Source: Ferrovibrio sp. (GTDB lineage Bacteria; Pseudomonadota; Alphaproteobacteria; Ferrovibrionales; Ferrovibrionaceae). From it: DNA of 64,000 bases. The stretch covers positions 1-64,000 of the forward strand of contig NZ_JAGOLP010000006.1 in the NCBI RefSeq assembly GCF_017994015.1, written 5' to 3'. Shown here in pieces: positions 7,305 to 15,332 of this stretch (position 1 is its first letter; each line of letters begins with the position of its first letter). Under the pieces are notes generated by a model. It was not told the origin of the DNA, did no database searches, and worked only from the letters and a program-made list of their open reading frames with translations. Both the position numbers and the translations under genes were made by a program.

Positions 7305-8243
7305 TCAACCCGGCCGGGCGATTACGCTGCGCACCAGATCGGTCAGCCGAGGCAGATCGCCGTCGCCTTCCGGGCGCACCAGTTGGAAAACCGGCACCAG
7401 GCCGGCCAGTCGTACCAGATCAGTGAACAGCCCGATGCGGCGGCCCAGCCGGCGGCCGAGCCGGGCGCGATAGACAATCTCTTCAATCGGCGTGATCGCG
7501 GCGGCACCGTTCAAGCGGTATAGCACCGGCTCGTTTAGCTGCTTGTCGATGGCGATGCGGATCAGGGCCGCAAGCGGTTTCGGTGTGGCATCCGGGCCGG
7601 CCACAGCCAGAATCCGTTTCGGATGCTGCGGCCGCCCGATTGCCAATTGATCCTGGCCCAGGCCCAGCATCTGCGCCGCATCCGGCCATAACCGCACCCG
7701 CGCCGGGCCGGGGATCACCAGCGCCGTATTTTCGCGGAAAGTGATCGGGCAGATATCATCGGTCACAACCGCATGCCCCTGCATCGATAACGCGCCGGCC
7801 AGCGTGGATTTGCCGCGCCCCGACACTCCGGCCAGGGCAATCGCCCTATCGCCGATCATGACGCAACTGGCATGCAGGGCCAGCATGCCGCGCTGATGCA
7901 GGATGCTGCCGGCAACCACACTGAACAGGAAAGTCTCAATAACACTGGTTTCGGCACGGCTATGCTGATCCAGCACAATATCGCGCCCGTCCCGTATGAT
8001 AAATTTCAGTGTGTCGCCGATGCGCACCAGCAATGTGCCATTGGCGCCAAGCTCCACAAACGGGCTGCTCCAGCTGGGTTCCGGCAGGCAATCCGGCACC
8101 GGGCCACGGCGCAAGGTTAGCTCCGGTGCGCCCGCATCTGCCAGCAGCGGCAAGGATGGCAGGGCTATGTCACTGCGCAGCCGATAGCCATAAAACAGGC
8201 GGTTTTCGCCCCAGCCGGTATCGTGGCCGGTATCGCGCATCAT
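7305..8243 (-). CDS. HPr-kinase-like lasso peptide kinase
   Basis: The protein is about 312 residues. The C-terminal part is HprK-like: Walker A GVSGRGKST at about residues 139-147, preceded by LHASCV and followed by VVTDDICPI with the acidic pair near residue 162. It lacks the full HPr phosphorylase N-terminus. Homologues in paeninodin-type clusters phosphorylate the C-terminal Ser of the precursor, and the precursor here also ends in Ser. A CoA, lipid or protein acceptor cannot be excluded. The start is ATG 8243 or 8240; TTG 8261 is possible. The gene follows the PqqD-like gene by about 25 bases and precedes the sulfotransferase by 10. Confidence 0.85.
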   Translation of the reverse strand: MMRDTGHDTGWGENRLFYGYRLRSDIALPSLPLLADAGAPELTLRRGPVPDCLPEPSWSSPFVELGANGTLLVRIGDTLKFIIRDGRDIVLDQHSRAETSVIETFLFSVVAGSILHQRGMLALHASCVMIGDRAIALAGVSGRGKSTLAGALSMQGHAVVTDDICPITFRENTALVIPGPARVRLWPDAAQMLGLGQDQLAIGRPQHPKRILAVAGPDATPKPLAALIRIAIDKQLNEPVLYRLNGAAAITPIEEIVYRARLGRRLGRRIGLFTDLVRLAGLVPVFQLVRPEGDGDLPRLTDLVRSVIARPG

Positions 8244-8267
8244 GGTGGTCGATTCTGGCAAGGCGGC

Positions 8268-8573
8268 CTACAAGTTCTGCGCGGCATCAACCTGGATCAG
8301 CCCCAGCTCCAGCAATTCACCCAGGAAGGCCAGCACATCGGCGCTAATCTCGGCCGCATCGCCGCGATAATGCTGTGCCAGCAGATCACATAGATGTTGC
8401 ACACTCTGCGGCTGTTCCAGCAGGCGCCACAGGGTCGATGCCACATCATCAAGACCGATATATTTGCCCTGCGCCAGCCCCATCACCACCACTTCGCCAT
8501 CAATTTCGGCGGTGATCTGCTCGGCATGGCGGGCGATGATGGTGGCCGGCGTGAGTAGCGGGCTGTGAGGCAT
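8268..8573 (-). CDS. PqqD-like RiPP recognition element (lasso B1)
   Basis: The protein is about 101 residues with the PqqD winged-helix pattern: EIDGEVVVMGLAQGKYIGLD followed by DVASTLWRLLEQPQSV and a C-terminal helix FLGELLELGLI. Such discrete RREs bind the leader peptide and deliver it to the protease and other enzymes. The WxxPxL motif of the precursor is the expected ligand. ATG 8573 has AGGTG 6-7 bases upstream; GTG 8582 is an alternative. It stands between an oxygenase and the kinase in the - strand operon. Confidence 0.87.
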   Translation of the reverse strand: MPHSPLLTPATIIARHAEQITAEIDGEVVVMGLAQGKYIGLDDVASTLWRLLEQPQSVQHLCDLLAQHYRGDAAEISADVLAFLGELLELGLIQVDAAQNL

Positions 8574-8622
8574 GGTAAGCACCTGTTTTTACTGAAAGGA
8601 TGTTGATCTGCGGCAGATGGCT

Positions 8623-9258
8623 TCAGCTGTGAAGCCACATATTCACGGCAAAGCGGCGATCGGCGAAGGCTGCGCTGGGGCAGGAAATCGGCTGTACGGA
8701 ATGGCGTGTTATCGACGGGAAAGCCACCAGCTTGTTATGTTCCGGCATGATGTCATGAAACGCCGCGCTGCCCAGAGCGTGCAGGCGCAGTGCCCCACCG
8801 GAAAAGCCGCAGGGCAGGCGGTTGAGATAAAGCACCAGGGTCAGCAGGCGCGGATTGGGCCGTTTGTTCTGCACCACAAATGTATCGATATGGCTGTTGA
8901 AATGCGCGCCATCACCATGCGCGGCCAATTCCACCTCAACACTGCTGGCGGTGAAATGCGGCATGCCGAAGCGGGCTGCTAAAGCCGGCTGCGCCGCCAA
9001 GGCTGCTGCCACCAGCGGGGCGAGGAACGGCCCCAGGCCAACATCATCCAGCACCGATGTTTGCCGGATGCTTGGGTCAACGATGATCTTGCCGCTATGC
9101 ACAAGCGACCCGGCCCTGAAACGGGCTTCATTCTCGATGGCATGATGCAGCAAGCCCGCCGCCAGATCAGCCGGCAGCCATGCCGGCGCAACATGATGCG
9201 GCAGGAATTTGCCGCCCGTGGCAGAGCGTTGCGCCAGCTGTGCTGCGGGTGCCGTCAT
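8623..9258 (-). CDS. 2OG-Fe(II) oxygenase, second copy in the lasso locus
   Basis: The protein is about 211 residues. Likely iron ligands are H123 and D125 in FNSHIDTFVVQ and H186 in PSITRHSVQP, with R201/R202 in DRRFAVNMWLHS for 2-oxoglutarate. GGALRLH and LLTLVLYLN match prolyl-4-hydroxylase-like double-stranded beta-helix proteins. It starts at ATG 9258, which overlaps the protease stop by four bases (ATGA), so it is translationally coupled to the leader protease. This is strong evidence that it acts in peptide maturation. It is clearly different in sequence from the oxygenase at 5724-6455, so the two may act on different residues. Confidence 0.83.
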   Translation of the reverse strand: MTAPAAQLAQRSATGGKFLPHHVAPAWLPADLAAGLLHHAIENEARFRAGSLVHSGKIIVDPSIRQTSVLDDVGLGPFLAPLVAAALAAQPALAARFGMPHFTASSVEVELAAHGDGAHFNSHIDTFVVQNKRPNPRLLTLVLYLNRLPCGFSGGALRLHALGSAAFHDIMPEHNKLVAFPSITRHSVQPISCPSAAFADRRFAVNMWLHS

Positions 9259-9737
9259 GTCACAAACACCGAAATCTGCGTGTAATGCGGCATCTGCTGG
9301 CCGCCGGTCACCAGGCCGCCGTGGCATTTGCTCCAGGCATGGGCAATCAGCTTGCCTTCTGCATCCTTGGCCAGGCCGAAATACACTTCAACATCATGGC
9401 CGCGCCGCCGCAGCATCAGCGCCGCCGCCAGCGCCTGTTGCAGGCACACGGCCTTGAACGGGGCGATACTGCTGGCGCGTTGCACAGCCAGGCCGATGGC
9501 GCTGCCCGGGCCTAAGCCTGGCGTTGAGCCTGAGCCTGAGCCTGGCGCTGATTGCGAAACAATCCCGCCAGCATGCAGCCGCAGCCCAAGCCGTTGCATG
9601 GCGATGCGAAACGGCAGCAATGCCAGCATGCTACGGCACAGCGCCAGATAAATCAGCGCCTCAAGCGCCAGGCCCTGTTCGATGGCAGGCAGGGCCAGGG
9701 CGCGGCGCAGCCGGCGGGCGATCATGGGGGCCGTCAT
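9255..9737 (-). CDS. Lasso leader protease, transglutaminase-like (B2)
   Basis: The protein is 160 residues. The N-terminal ~50 residues are helical and Leu-rich. The C-terminal domain has C98 in KAVCLQQALAAALMLRRRGH and H133 in IAHAWSKCHGG, the Cys/His pattern of McjB C-terminal-type proteases that remove the leader. Between them and the N-terminal part lies a Gly/Ser/Pro-rich linker (residues 62-80) encoded by repeated GAGCCT-type hexamers. The ATG at 9737 overlaps the upstream gene's stop by four bases. It works with the PqqD-like protein, forming a split B protein. Confidence 0.85.
   Translation of the reverse strand: MTAPMIARRLRRALALPAIEQGLALEALIYLALCRSMLALLPFRIAMQRLGLRLHAGGIVSQSAPGSGSGSTPGLGPGSAIGLAVQRASSIAPFKAVCLQQALAAALMLRRRGHDVEVYFGLAKDAEGKLIAHAWSKCHGGLVTGGQQMPHYTQISVFVT
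9508..9547. repeat. Imperfect hexanucleotide repeat inside the B2 protease gene
   Basis: Units such as GCCTAA, GCCTGA, GCCTGA and GCCTGG occur in phase with codons and encode alternating Gly and Ser/Pro/Leu on the - strand. Because the unit is six bases, changes in copy number would alter linker length without a frameshift. Confidence 0.7.
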
Positions 9738-10567
9738 GGCTGCGCCTTCTCTGGCAGCTCATAATGCACCACGGCAGGATAAAGCCTGCGGCCGCCGGTG
9801 AAATCAAGATAGCTGTCATCGCCCAGGCGATAGGCGGTCTTGATCCAGTGCGTCATGGTTGCCATAACCCGCTTGCGGTCATTCGCCGGCCTCGGCTCCA
9901 ATTGAATACGCGATAGCAGCGCGGCTTCCAGTTCGGCCTGCCATGGCTCGAAGCTGTAGCGATCAGAGGGGCCGCAATGCATTTCATAATCGGTGCAGCC
10001 GCGTTTGATAAAAACCGTGACGCCAGGCCCCAGTTTGGCATGGTCATTCACGGCGGCACGCACCGCCTGATAGGCCGCCCGCGCCGCCTCAACCCCATGC
10101 AGATAAAAATAGGCGCCATAGATGCCGGAACTATACGGCGCTGATTCATCCAGGCCGCATTTGTAGGTGTAGGGCATCGCCTCGCCCAGATCGCGCACCG
10201 CCACCAGCTCGCGCAAGGTTTTCGGCACCACCTTGACCTTGAAGCAGGTGGCACAGCCCACCGGCACGCGCTGCTTGCGATAAACATGATTGAACATCAC
10301 GCCCATATAAAAGCGGCAATGCCGGCTGGCATCGCGTGATGCCCGCACCCAGTCGGAAGGTGTAGGATCGATATTGGGACGTTGCCAGTTACCATCCGCA
10401 AGCACGCGCAGGCTGCCAGCAGCCACGGCTTCCGCCAGGCTTTCGGCAACGCTGCGGCCGGCAACAACCTGCGTCAGTACAGCCAGGGCATCGGTCATGG
10501 TTAGATCGATCCAGGCTGGCACAGCGCCGTTGCCAGCATCAATCCTGACATACGCATAACAGGTCAC
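9734..10567 (-). CDS. Unrecognised Cys-rich protein, first gene of the lasso maturation operon
   Basis: The protein is about 277 residues from GTG 10567; TTG 10696 and ATG 10498 are alternatives. I do not recognise the family. Visible features are a C-x2-C pair (C105, C108 in VGCATCFKVKVV) and further Cys at about 84, 137, 191 and 198 (RGCTDYEMHC), in a context rich in Tyr and Gly (SSGIYGAYFYLHG). This could be a metal or iron-sulfur site. No membrane segment or signal peptide is seen. The stop overlaps the protease start by four bases (ATGA), so it is co-translated with the leader protease. It is likely a tailoring or accessory enzyme. No radical SAM CxxxCxxC motif is present. Confidence 0.7.
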   Translation of the reverse strand: MTCYAYVRIDAGNGAVPAWIDLTMTDALAVLTQVVAGRSVAESLAEAVAAGSLRVLADGNWQRPNIDPTPSDWVRASRDASRHCRFYMGVMFNHVYRKQRVPVGCATCFKVKVVPKTLRELVAVRDLGEAMPYTYKCGLDESAPYSSGIYGAYFYLHGVEAARAAYQAVRAAVNDHAKLGPGVTVFIKRGCTDYEMHCGPSDRYSFEPWQAELEAALLSRIQLEPRPANDRKRVMATMTHWIKTAYRLGDDSYLDFTGGRRLYPAVVHYELPEKAQP

Positions 10568-10578
10568 TTTCCAAAGAC

Positions 10579-10594
10579 CCGCTATGTATAGCGG
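10579..10594. promoter_or_regulatory. Palindrome near the start of the lasso maturation operon
   Basis: CCGCTAT and ATAGCGG are perfect inverted arms separated by GT. It lies 12 bases before the proposed GTG start, so it could be an operator or a hairpin in the 5' UTR that covers the ribosome binding site. No regulator gene is found within the lasso locus. Confidence 0.45.
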
Positions 10595-10800
10595 CCTCAG
10601 ATATTGTGGCAAGAATATTGGTCTGACGAAGTTTCTGCCTGAAAACCCAGAGTTTTCTAACGCCGCACCACCGCTGCGATAGTTTTCACGGCTCAATGTA
10701 ACCGCACCCTGTTGTCCGCCAATAAATCATAGCCATTGCAGCGCAGCCGCAGCATTGGATTGTTCTGCATTACAGTTCGCATTTGGCAGTAATAAGTAAA

Positions 10801-10810
10801 CTGTTGACAG
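10801..10810. promoter_or_regulatory. CTGTTGACAG operator candidate, carboxylase operon
   Basis: The site contains the TGTNNACA core found upstream of six units in this window and overlaps a -35-like TTGACA (10804-10809). It lies about 92 bases before the carboxylase ATG. The flanking GTAAACTGTTGACA is identical to the site at 40290. Confidence 0.5.
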
Positions 10811-10901
10811 ATTTGGCGTGGCGTGCTTTTTTCGTCCGCAATCAGAGAGGAAACCAGCAGCGCTGCCAGCTAGGCGGCGCCGACAGGGCGGGCAATTGGG
10901 T

Positions 10902-13900
10902 ATGGGTCAGGCGGTTCAGGATAGCCAGCACGGGCATGTTGTGCTGGTCGCAAATCGCGGCGAGATCGCGATCCGCATCTGCCGTGCCGTGTCTGAACTG
11001 GGCTGGCGCAGTGTGGTGGTTTATGCCGAGGATGACGCGGCTGCATTACACAGCCGCAAGGGCGATGTGGCAGTTGCGCTGGCCGGCAGCGGCAGCGCCG
11101 CCTATCTCGATATCGAGGCGCTGATCGCGGTGGCGCGCCAGCAGGGCTGCACCATGGTGCATCCGGGTTATGGTTTTCTCAGCGAACGCGCCGACTTTTC
11201 GCGCCGCTGCCAGGAAGCCGGGCTGAGCTTTGTCGGCCCGACGCCGGAAAGCCTTGAGACTTTCGGCAACAAGGCGGCGGCGCGGCAACTGGCTGAGCAA
11301 TGCAATGTGCCGCTGCCGCGTGGCACCGGCCTGCTGCCATCCGCCGAGGCGGCACAGGCTTTCATGCTGTCGCTGGGCCAACCGGCTGCGATAATGCTGA
11401 AGGCGGCTGCCGGCGGTGGTGGGCGCGGCATCCGCATTGTGCGCGAAGCGGCCAGCCTGGCGGCGGATTTTGAGCGCTGCTGTTCCGAAGCACGGGCATC
11501 CTTTGGCGATGGCGGCGTTTATGCCGAGGAACTGATCGACAATGCGCGCCATGTGGAAGTGCAGTTGGTTGGTGATGGCCAGGGCGGCGTGGCGGTGCTG
11601 GGCGAACGCGAATGCAGTTTGCAGCGCCGGCAGCAAAAGCTGATCGAAGTGGCGCCAGCGCCGGGCCTCAGCGCAACCATCCGGCAGGCATTATTCGATG
11701 CCACTTTGCAGATGGCCAGAACGGTAAACTACCGCGGCCTTGGCACATTCGAATTCCTGGTCGGCCGGCAGGGCGATGCCGGACCAGACTATTTCCGCTT
11801 CCTGGAAGTGAATCCCCGTTTGCAGGTTGAGCATACCGTGACCGAGGCGGTGACCGGGCTTGATCTGGTGCAGCTGCAATTGCGCATTGCTGCCGGCGAA
11901 AAGCTGACGCCAGAAAAATTGCCAGACCCGTGGCAGCCGCATGGCATGGCGATGCAGCTGCGCATCAATGCCGAGACAATGCGGCCCGATGGCATGGCAG
12001 CAGCGTCGCTTGGCACAGTCAGCGCCTTTGAGATGCCGGCCGGGCCGGGAATTCGTGTGGATACCGCCGCCTATATCGGGCATCAGGCCGGCGTCAGCTT
12101 TGATTCACTGCTGGCCAAGGTGATTGTACATAGCGGCACCAGCGATTTCAGCACCGTGGTGCGCAAAGCCTATCGCGCGCTTTGCGAATTGCGCATTGAG
12201 GGTATCGCCACCAATCTATCTTTCTTACAGGCGCTGTTGCAGCATCCTGCTGTGGTGAACAACCACATCCACACCCGTTTCATTGATGAGCATATGGCGG
12301 CGCTGCTCGCTGCCGCCGCCACGTCGCACCCGACCTTGTATTTCACCCAGGCGGTTGCCAGCCAGCCGGCGATACAGGGCCGCCAGGTTGATGGCCCGGC
12401 CGGCAGCCGGCCGGTCACAGTGCCGATGACCTGCCGTGTCATGGATGTGCTGGTGCAGGCGGGCGATGTGGTGAAGGCCGGCCAGCCGCTGGCCATCACC
12501 GAAGCAATGAAGATGGAATTTGTCGTTGATGCGCCTTGCAGCGGGATTGTGGCGCAGCTTGGCATAAACAAGGGCGATGCCCTGGCCGAAGGCGGCGTGT
12601 TGCTGTTTGTGCTGCCCAATGGCGAGGCAGACGAAGCAGTGGCGCCAAGCGAGGCCGAGCAGGATCTCAACCTGATCCGCCAGGATCTGGCCCAGGTGAT
12701 CGCTGCGCATGAAAGACTCCAGGATGCAGCGCGGCCTGATGCGGTGGCGCGGCGCCGCAAGACCGGCCAGCGCACCGCGCGCGAAAATGTCGCAGATCTG
12801 TGCGATGCCGGCAGTTTCCGGGAATATGGCGGGCTTGCCGTGGCGGCGCAAAGCAACCGGCGTGAGGCAGCCGAATTGCAACGTATCAGCCCGGCCGATG
12901 GGCTGATCACCGGGGTTGGCACGGTGAATGCCGATCTGTTTGGCGCTGATCGCACCCAATGTGTGGTGCTGGCATATGACTATACGGTATTCGCCGGCAC
13001 CCAGGGTGTGATGGCGCATGCCAAGAAGCGCCGCATCTTCCGCCTGGCCACCAAATGGCGCCTGCCGGTGCTGATGTTTGCCGAAGGTGGCGGCGGCCGG
13101 CCCGGCGATACCGACGATCACGGCCATCTCAAACTCTATAATGGCAGCTTCTGGTCGCTGGCGCGGCTGCATGGCGAAGTGCCGATTGTTGCCATTGTTT
13201 CCGGCCGCTGCTTTGCCGGCAATGCGGCATTGGCTTCCTGCGCCGATGTGGTGATTGCCTGCGAGAATGCCTCTATCGGCATGGGCGGCCCGGCAATGAT
13301 CGAAGGTGGCGGCCTGGGCGTTTTTGCCCCGGAGGAAGTTGGCCCGGTTGCGGTACAGTCGCGGAATGGCGTGGTCGACATTGTGGTGCGCGACGAAGCC
13401 GAAGCGGTATCGGTGGCAAAAAAGTTCATGGGCTATTGCCAGGGTGTCGCGCCAAGCTGGCAATGCCCGGATCAACGCCGGCTGCGCCATGTGGTGCCGG
13501 AAGAACCGCGCCGTGCCTATGACATGCGGGCGGTGATCAACGCCCTGGCCGATGTTGATTCTGTGCTGGAGCTGCGGCCGAATTTTGGTCATGGCATGAT
13601 CACGGCGCTGATCCGCATTGAAGGCCAGCCCTTTGCCGTGATCGCCAATAATCCGGCGCATCTGGCCGGCGCCATCGATGCTGAGGCTGCCGACAAGGCG
13701 GCGCAATTCTCCGATCTGGCGGAAACCCTGCGGCTGCCGTTGCTCACACTCTGCGACACGCCGGGCTTCATGGTCGGCCCGCAGGCCGAGCAGGAAGCGC
13801 TGGTGCGGCGCTCCGGCCGCATGTTTGTCAGCGGCTCCAAACGCAGCATGCCGCAATTCATGATCGTGGTGCGCAAGGCGTATGGCCTTGGCGCCCTGGC

Positions 13901-14255
13901 TATGGTGGGCGGCAATTCCTTCGAGCCGCTTTTCTGCGTCGCCTGGCCCACCGGGCATTTTGGCAAGATGGGCCTGGAAGGCCAGGTCAAGCTGGCCTAT
14001 CGCAAGGAGCTTGAGGCCATTGCCAATGAAGCCGAGCGCGAAGCCCGCATCCGGCAGATGGTGGCCGAGCTGCATGATCGTGGCTCTGCGCTCAACACGG
14101 CGCCGTATCTCTCCATTGATGATGTGATCGATCCGCTGGAAACCCGGCGTTGGCTGCTGGCCGGTTTGCAGATTGTCCGCCAGCGCGGTGCGCTGGGCGA
14201 AAGCCGGCGGGCAGTGCACGACCCCGAGCCGTTTGACGCGGCATGGCTGGGCTGA
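10902..14255 (+). CDS. Single-chain biotin-dependent acyl-CoA carboxylase (BC-BCCP-CT fusion)
   Basis: The protein is 1117 residues. The N-terminal biotin carboxylase shows VLVANRGEIAIR, the ATP loop KAAAGGGGRGIR, and EVNPRLQVEHTVTE. The biotinyl domain has EAMKMEF with the biotin Lys near residue 537. The C-terminal half is a complete carboxyltransferase with beta-like and alpha-like parts (GRTARENV, EGGGGRPGDTDDHG, CDTPGFMVGPQAE, AYGLGALAMVGG). Fused enzymes of this layout include the homohexameric long-chain acyl-CoA carboxylases with broad substrate range. The substrate here is probably an acyl-CoA made by the neighbouring ligases. ATG 10902 is preferred; GTG 10818 would add 28 residues of unusual Arg-rich sequence. 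It precedes the ABC importer genes by 13 bases. Confidence 0.9.
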   Translation: MGQAVQDSQHGHVVLVANRGEIAIRICRAVSELGWRSVVVYAEDDAAALHSRKGDVAVALAGSGSAAYLDIEALIAVARQQGCTMVHPGYGFLSERADFSRRCQEAGLSFVGPTPESLETFGNKAAARQLAEQCNVPLPRGTGLLPSAEAAQAFMLSLGQPAAIMLKAAAGGGGRGIRIVREAASLAADFERCCSEARASFGDGGVYAEELIDNARHVEVQLVGDGQGGVAVLGERECSLQRRQQKLIEVAPAPGLSATIRQALFDATLQMARTVNYRGLGTFEFLVGRQGDAGPDYFRFLEVNPRLQVEHTVTEAVTGLDLVQLQLRIAAGEKLTPEKLPDPWQPHGMAMQLRINAETMRPDGMAAASLGTVSAFEMPAGPGIRVDTAAYIGHQAGVSFDSLLAKVIVHSGTSDFSTVVRKAYRALCELRIEGIATNLSFLQALLQHPAVVNNHIHTRFIDEHMAALLAAAATSHPTLYFTQAVASQPAIQGRQVDGPAGSRPVTVPMTCRVMDVLVQAGDVVKAGQPLAITEAMKMEFVVDAPCSGIVAQLGINKGDALAEGGVLLFVLPNGEADEAVAPSEAEQDLNLIRQDLAQVIAAHERLQDAARPDAVARRRKTGQRTARENVADLCDAGSFREYGGLAVAAQSNRREAAELQRISPADGLITGVGTVNADLFGADRTQCVVLAYDYTVFAGTQGVMAHAKKRRIFRLATKWRLPVLMFAEGGGGRPGDTDDHGHLKLYNGSFWSLARLHGEVPIVAIVSGRCFAGNAALASCADVVIACENASIGMGGPAMIEGGGLGVFAPEEVGPVAVQSRNGVVDIVVRDEAEAVSVAKKFMGYCQGVAPSWQCPDQRRLRHVVPEEPRRAYDMRAVINALADVDSVLELRPNFGHGMITALIRIEGQPFAVIANNPAHLAGAIDAEAADKAAQFSDLAETLRLPLLTLCDTPGFMVGPQAEQEALVRRSGRMFVSGSKRSMPQFMIVVRKAYGLGALAMVGGNSFEPLFCVAWPTGHFGKMGLEGQVKLAYRKELEAIANEAEREARIRQMVAELHDRGSALNTAPYLSIDDVIDPLETRRWLLAGLQIVRQRGALGESRRAVHDPEPFDAAWLG

Positions 14256-14268
14256 AGGAGGTATGGGT

Positions 14269-15291
14269 GTGACAGACATACAGCCAGCCATGGCACATCA
14301 CGATACATTGCCAGTGGTCAGTGTCGAAGATGTGAAGGTGCATTTCCCGGTTGGCCGGCGCGATCTGCTGCGCGCCATTGATGGGGTCAGCCTGCAAGTT
14401 TTTGAAGGCGAGGTGCTGGGCATCATCGGCGAATCCGGCTCGGGCAAATCCACGCTCGGCCGCGCCATTGTGGCGTTGCAGCGCACCACAGCGGGCCGCA
14501 TCCTGTGCGATGGTGTTGACCTGGGTGCCTTGAAGGGCCGCGCGCTGCGCGAAACCCGTCGTGCCTATCAGATCGTGTTTCAGGATCCCGATGGTGCGCT
14601 CAATCCGCGCCTCACCATCCTGCAATCCGTGCGCGAGCCGCTTGATATCGAAGGCGGTAGCAGCCTGGCGGAACGCAACAAGACAGCGTTGAAATGCCTG
14701 GACCAGGTTGGCCTCGGCCCGGATTTCGCCAGCCGCTATCCACACCAGTTATCCGGCGGCCAGAAGCAGCGTGTCATTATCGCCCGCGTGCTGACCATGA
14801 AGCCGCGCGTGGTGGTGTGCGACGAAGCGGTGGCGGCGCTCGATGTCTCGATCCAGGCCGAGATCATCAATCTGTTTGCCAAGCTGCAACGGGATCTGGG
14901 CCTCACTTATGTGTTCATCTCGCACGATCTGAATATCGTGGCGCATATGAGCAACCGTATCGCCGTGATGTATCTCGGCGTGATCATGGAGCTTGGGCCG
15001 GTTGAGGCATTGCTCACCAATCCGCTGCATCCCTACACGCTGAGCCTGCTGCAATCGCGGCCCGATCCGGTGCCGGCATCGATGCGCACCACGCAGCGCA
15101 TCATCCTGAAAGGCGAAATTCCCAGCGCCTTGGCGCCGCCATCCGGCTGCCGCTTCCGCACCCGCTGCCCGCAGGCGCAACAGCTTTGCGCCGAGCAGGT
15201 GCCGGCCTGGGACAATGTAGCACCCGGCCGCTGGGTGGCCTGTCATTTCGCCCGCACCATCCCCAGCAGTCAGGGGCAATTGAAGTCGTAG
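14269..15291 (+). CDS. Oligopeptide/dipeptide-type ABC importer ATPase (OppF/DppF-like)
   Basis: The protein is about 340 residues with Walker A GESGSGKST, Q-loop VFQDP, signature LSGGQKQR, Walker B VVVCDEAVAALD and the H-loop ISHD. The C-terminal extension has the Cys-containing CRFRTRCPQAQQLC motif of Opp/Dpp ATPases. AGGAGG at 14256-14261 lies 7 bases before GTG 14269 and only one base before ATG 14263, so the GTG is the better start. It is the first importer gene after the carboxylase and powers uptake with the ATPase at 18783. Confidence 0.88.
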   Translation: MTDIQPAMAHHDTLPVVSVEDVKVHFPVGRRDLLRAIDGVSLQVFEGEVLGIIGESGSGKSTLGRAIVALQRTTAGRILCDGVDLGALKGRALRETRRAYQIVFQDPDGALNPRLTILQSVREPLDIEGGSSLAERNKTALKCLDQVGLGPDFASRYPHQLSGGQKQRVIIARVLTMKPRVVVCDEAVAALDVSIQAEIINLFAKLQRDLGLTYVFISHDLNIVAHMSNRIAVMYLGVIMELGPVEALLTNPLHPYTLSLLQSRPDPVPASMRTTQRIILKGEIPSALAPPSGCRFRTRCPQAQQLCAEQVPAWDNVAPGRWVACHFARTIPSSQGQLKS

Positions 15292-15332
15292 CCAACCAAT
15301 AAAAACCAAGCGACGGAACAAGGAGAGGAAAT

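Larger units (their letters stand above)
10568..10901. promoter_or_regulatory. Divergent intergenic region with two candidate operators
   Basis: This stretch separates the lasso maturation operon (-) from the carboxylase/importer operon (+). It holds a 7-7 palindrome, CCGCTAT-GT-ATAGCGG (10579-10594), 12 bases upstream of the GTG start of the Cys-rich gene, and CTGTTGACAG at 10801-10810 facing the carboxylase. The region between is more AT-rich than the coding DNA. No clear -10 element can be fixed for either direction, and I see no other gene. Confidence 0.5.

Noticed and set aside
9734..10567. Assignment of the Cys-rich protein as a radical SAM enzyme
   Set aside because: There is no CxxxCxxC motif. 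The only close pair is CxxC.
10804..10832. A full sigma-70 promoter at the carboxylase operator (TTGACA)
   Set aside because: No acceptable -10 hexamer lies 15-19 bases downstream; only a T-run is present.
12225..14291. A 688-codon open frame on the - strand across the carboxylase gene
   Set aside because: It is antisense to a gene with clear domain motifs, its product is His/Ala/Arg-rich without recognisable domains, and it results from GC-rich third positions.
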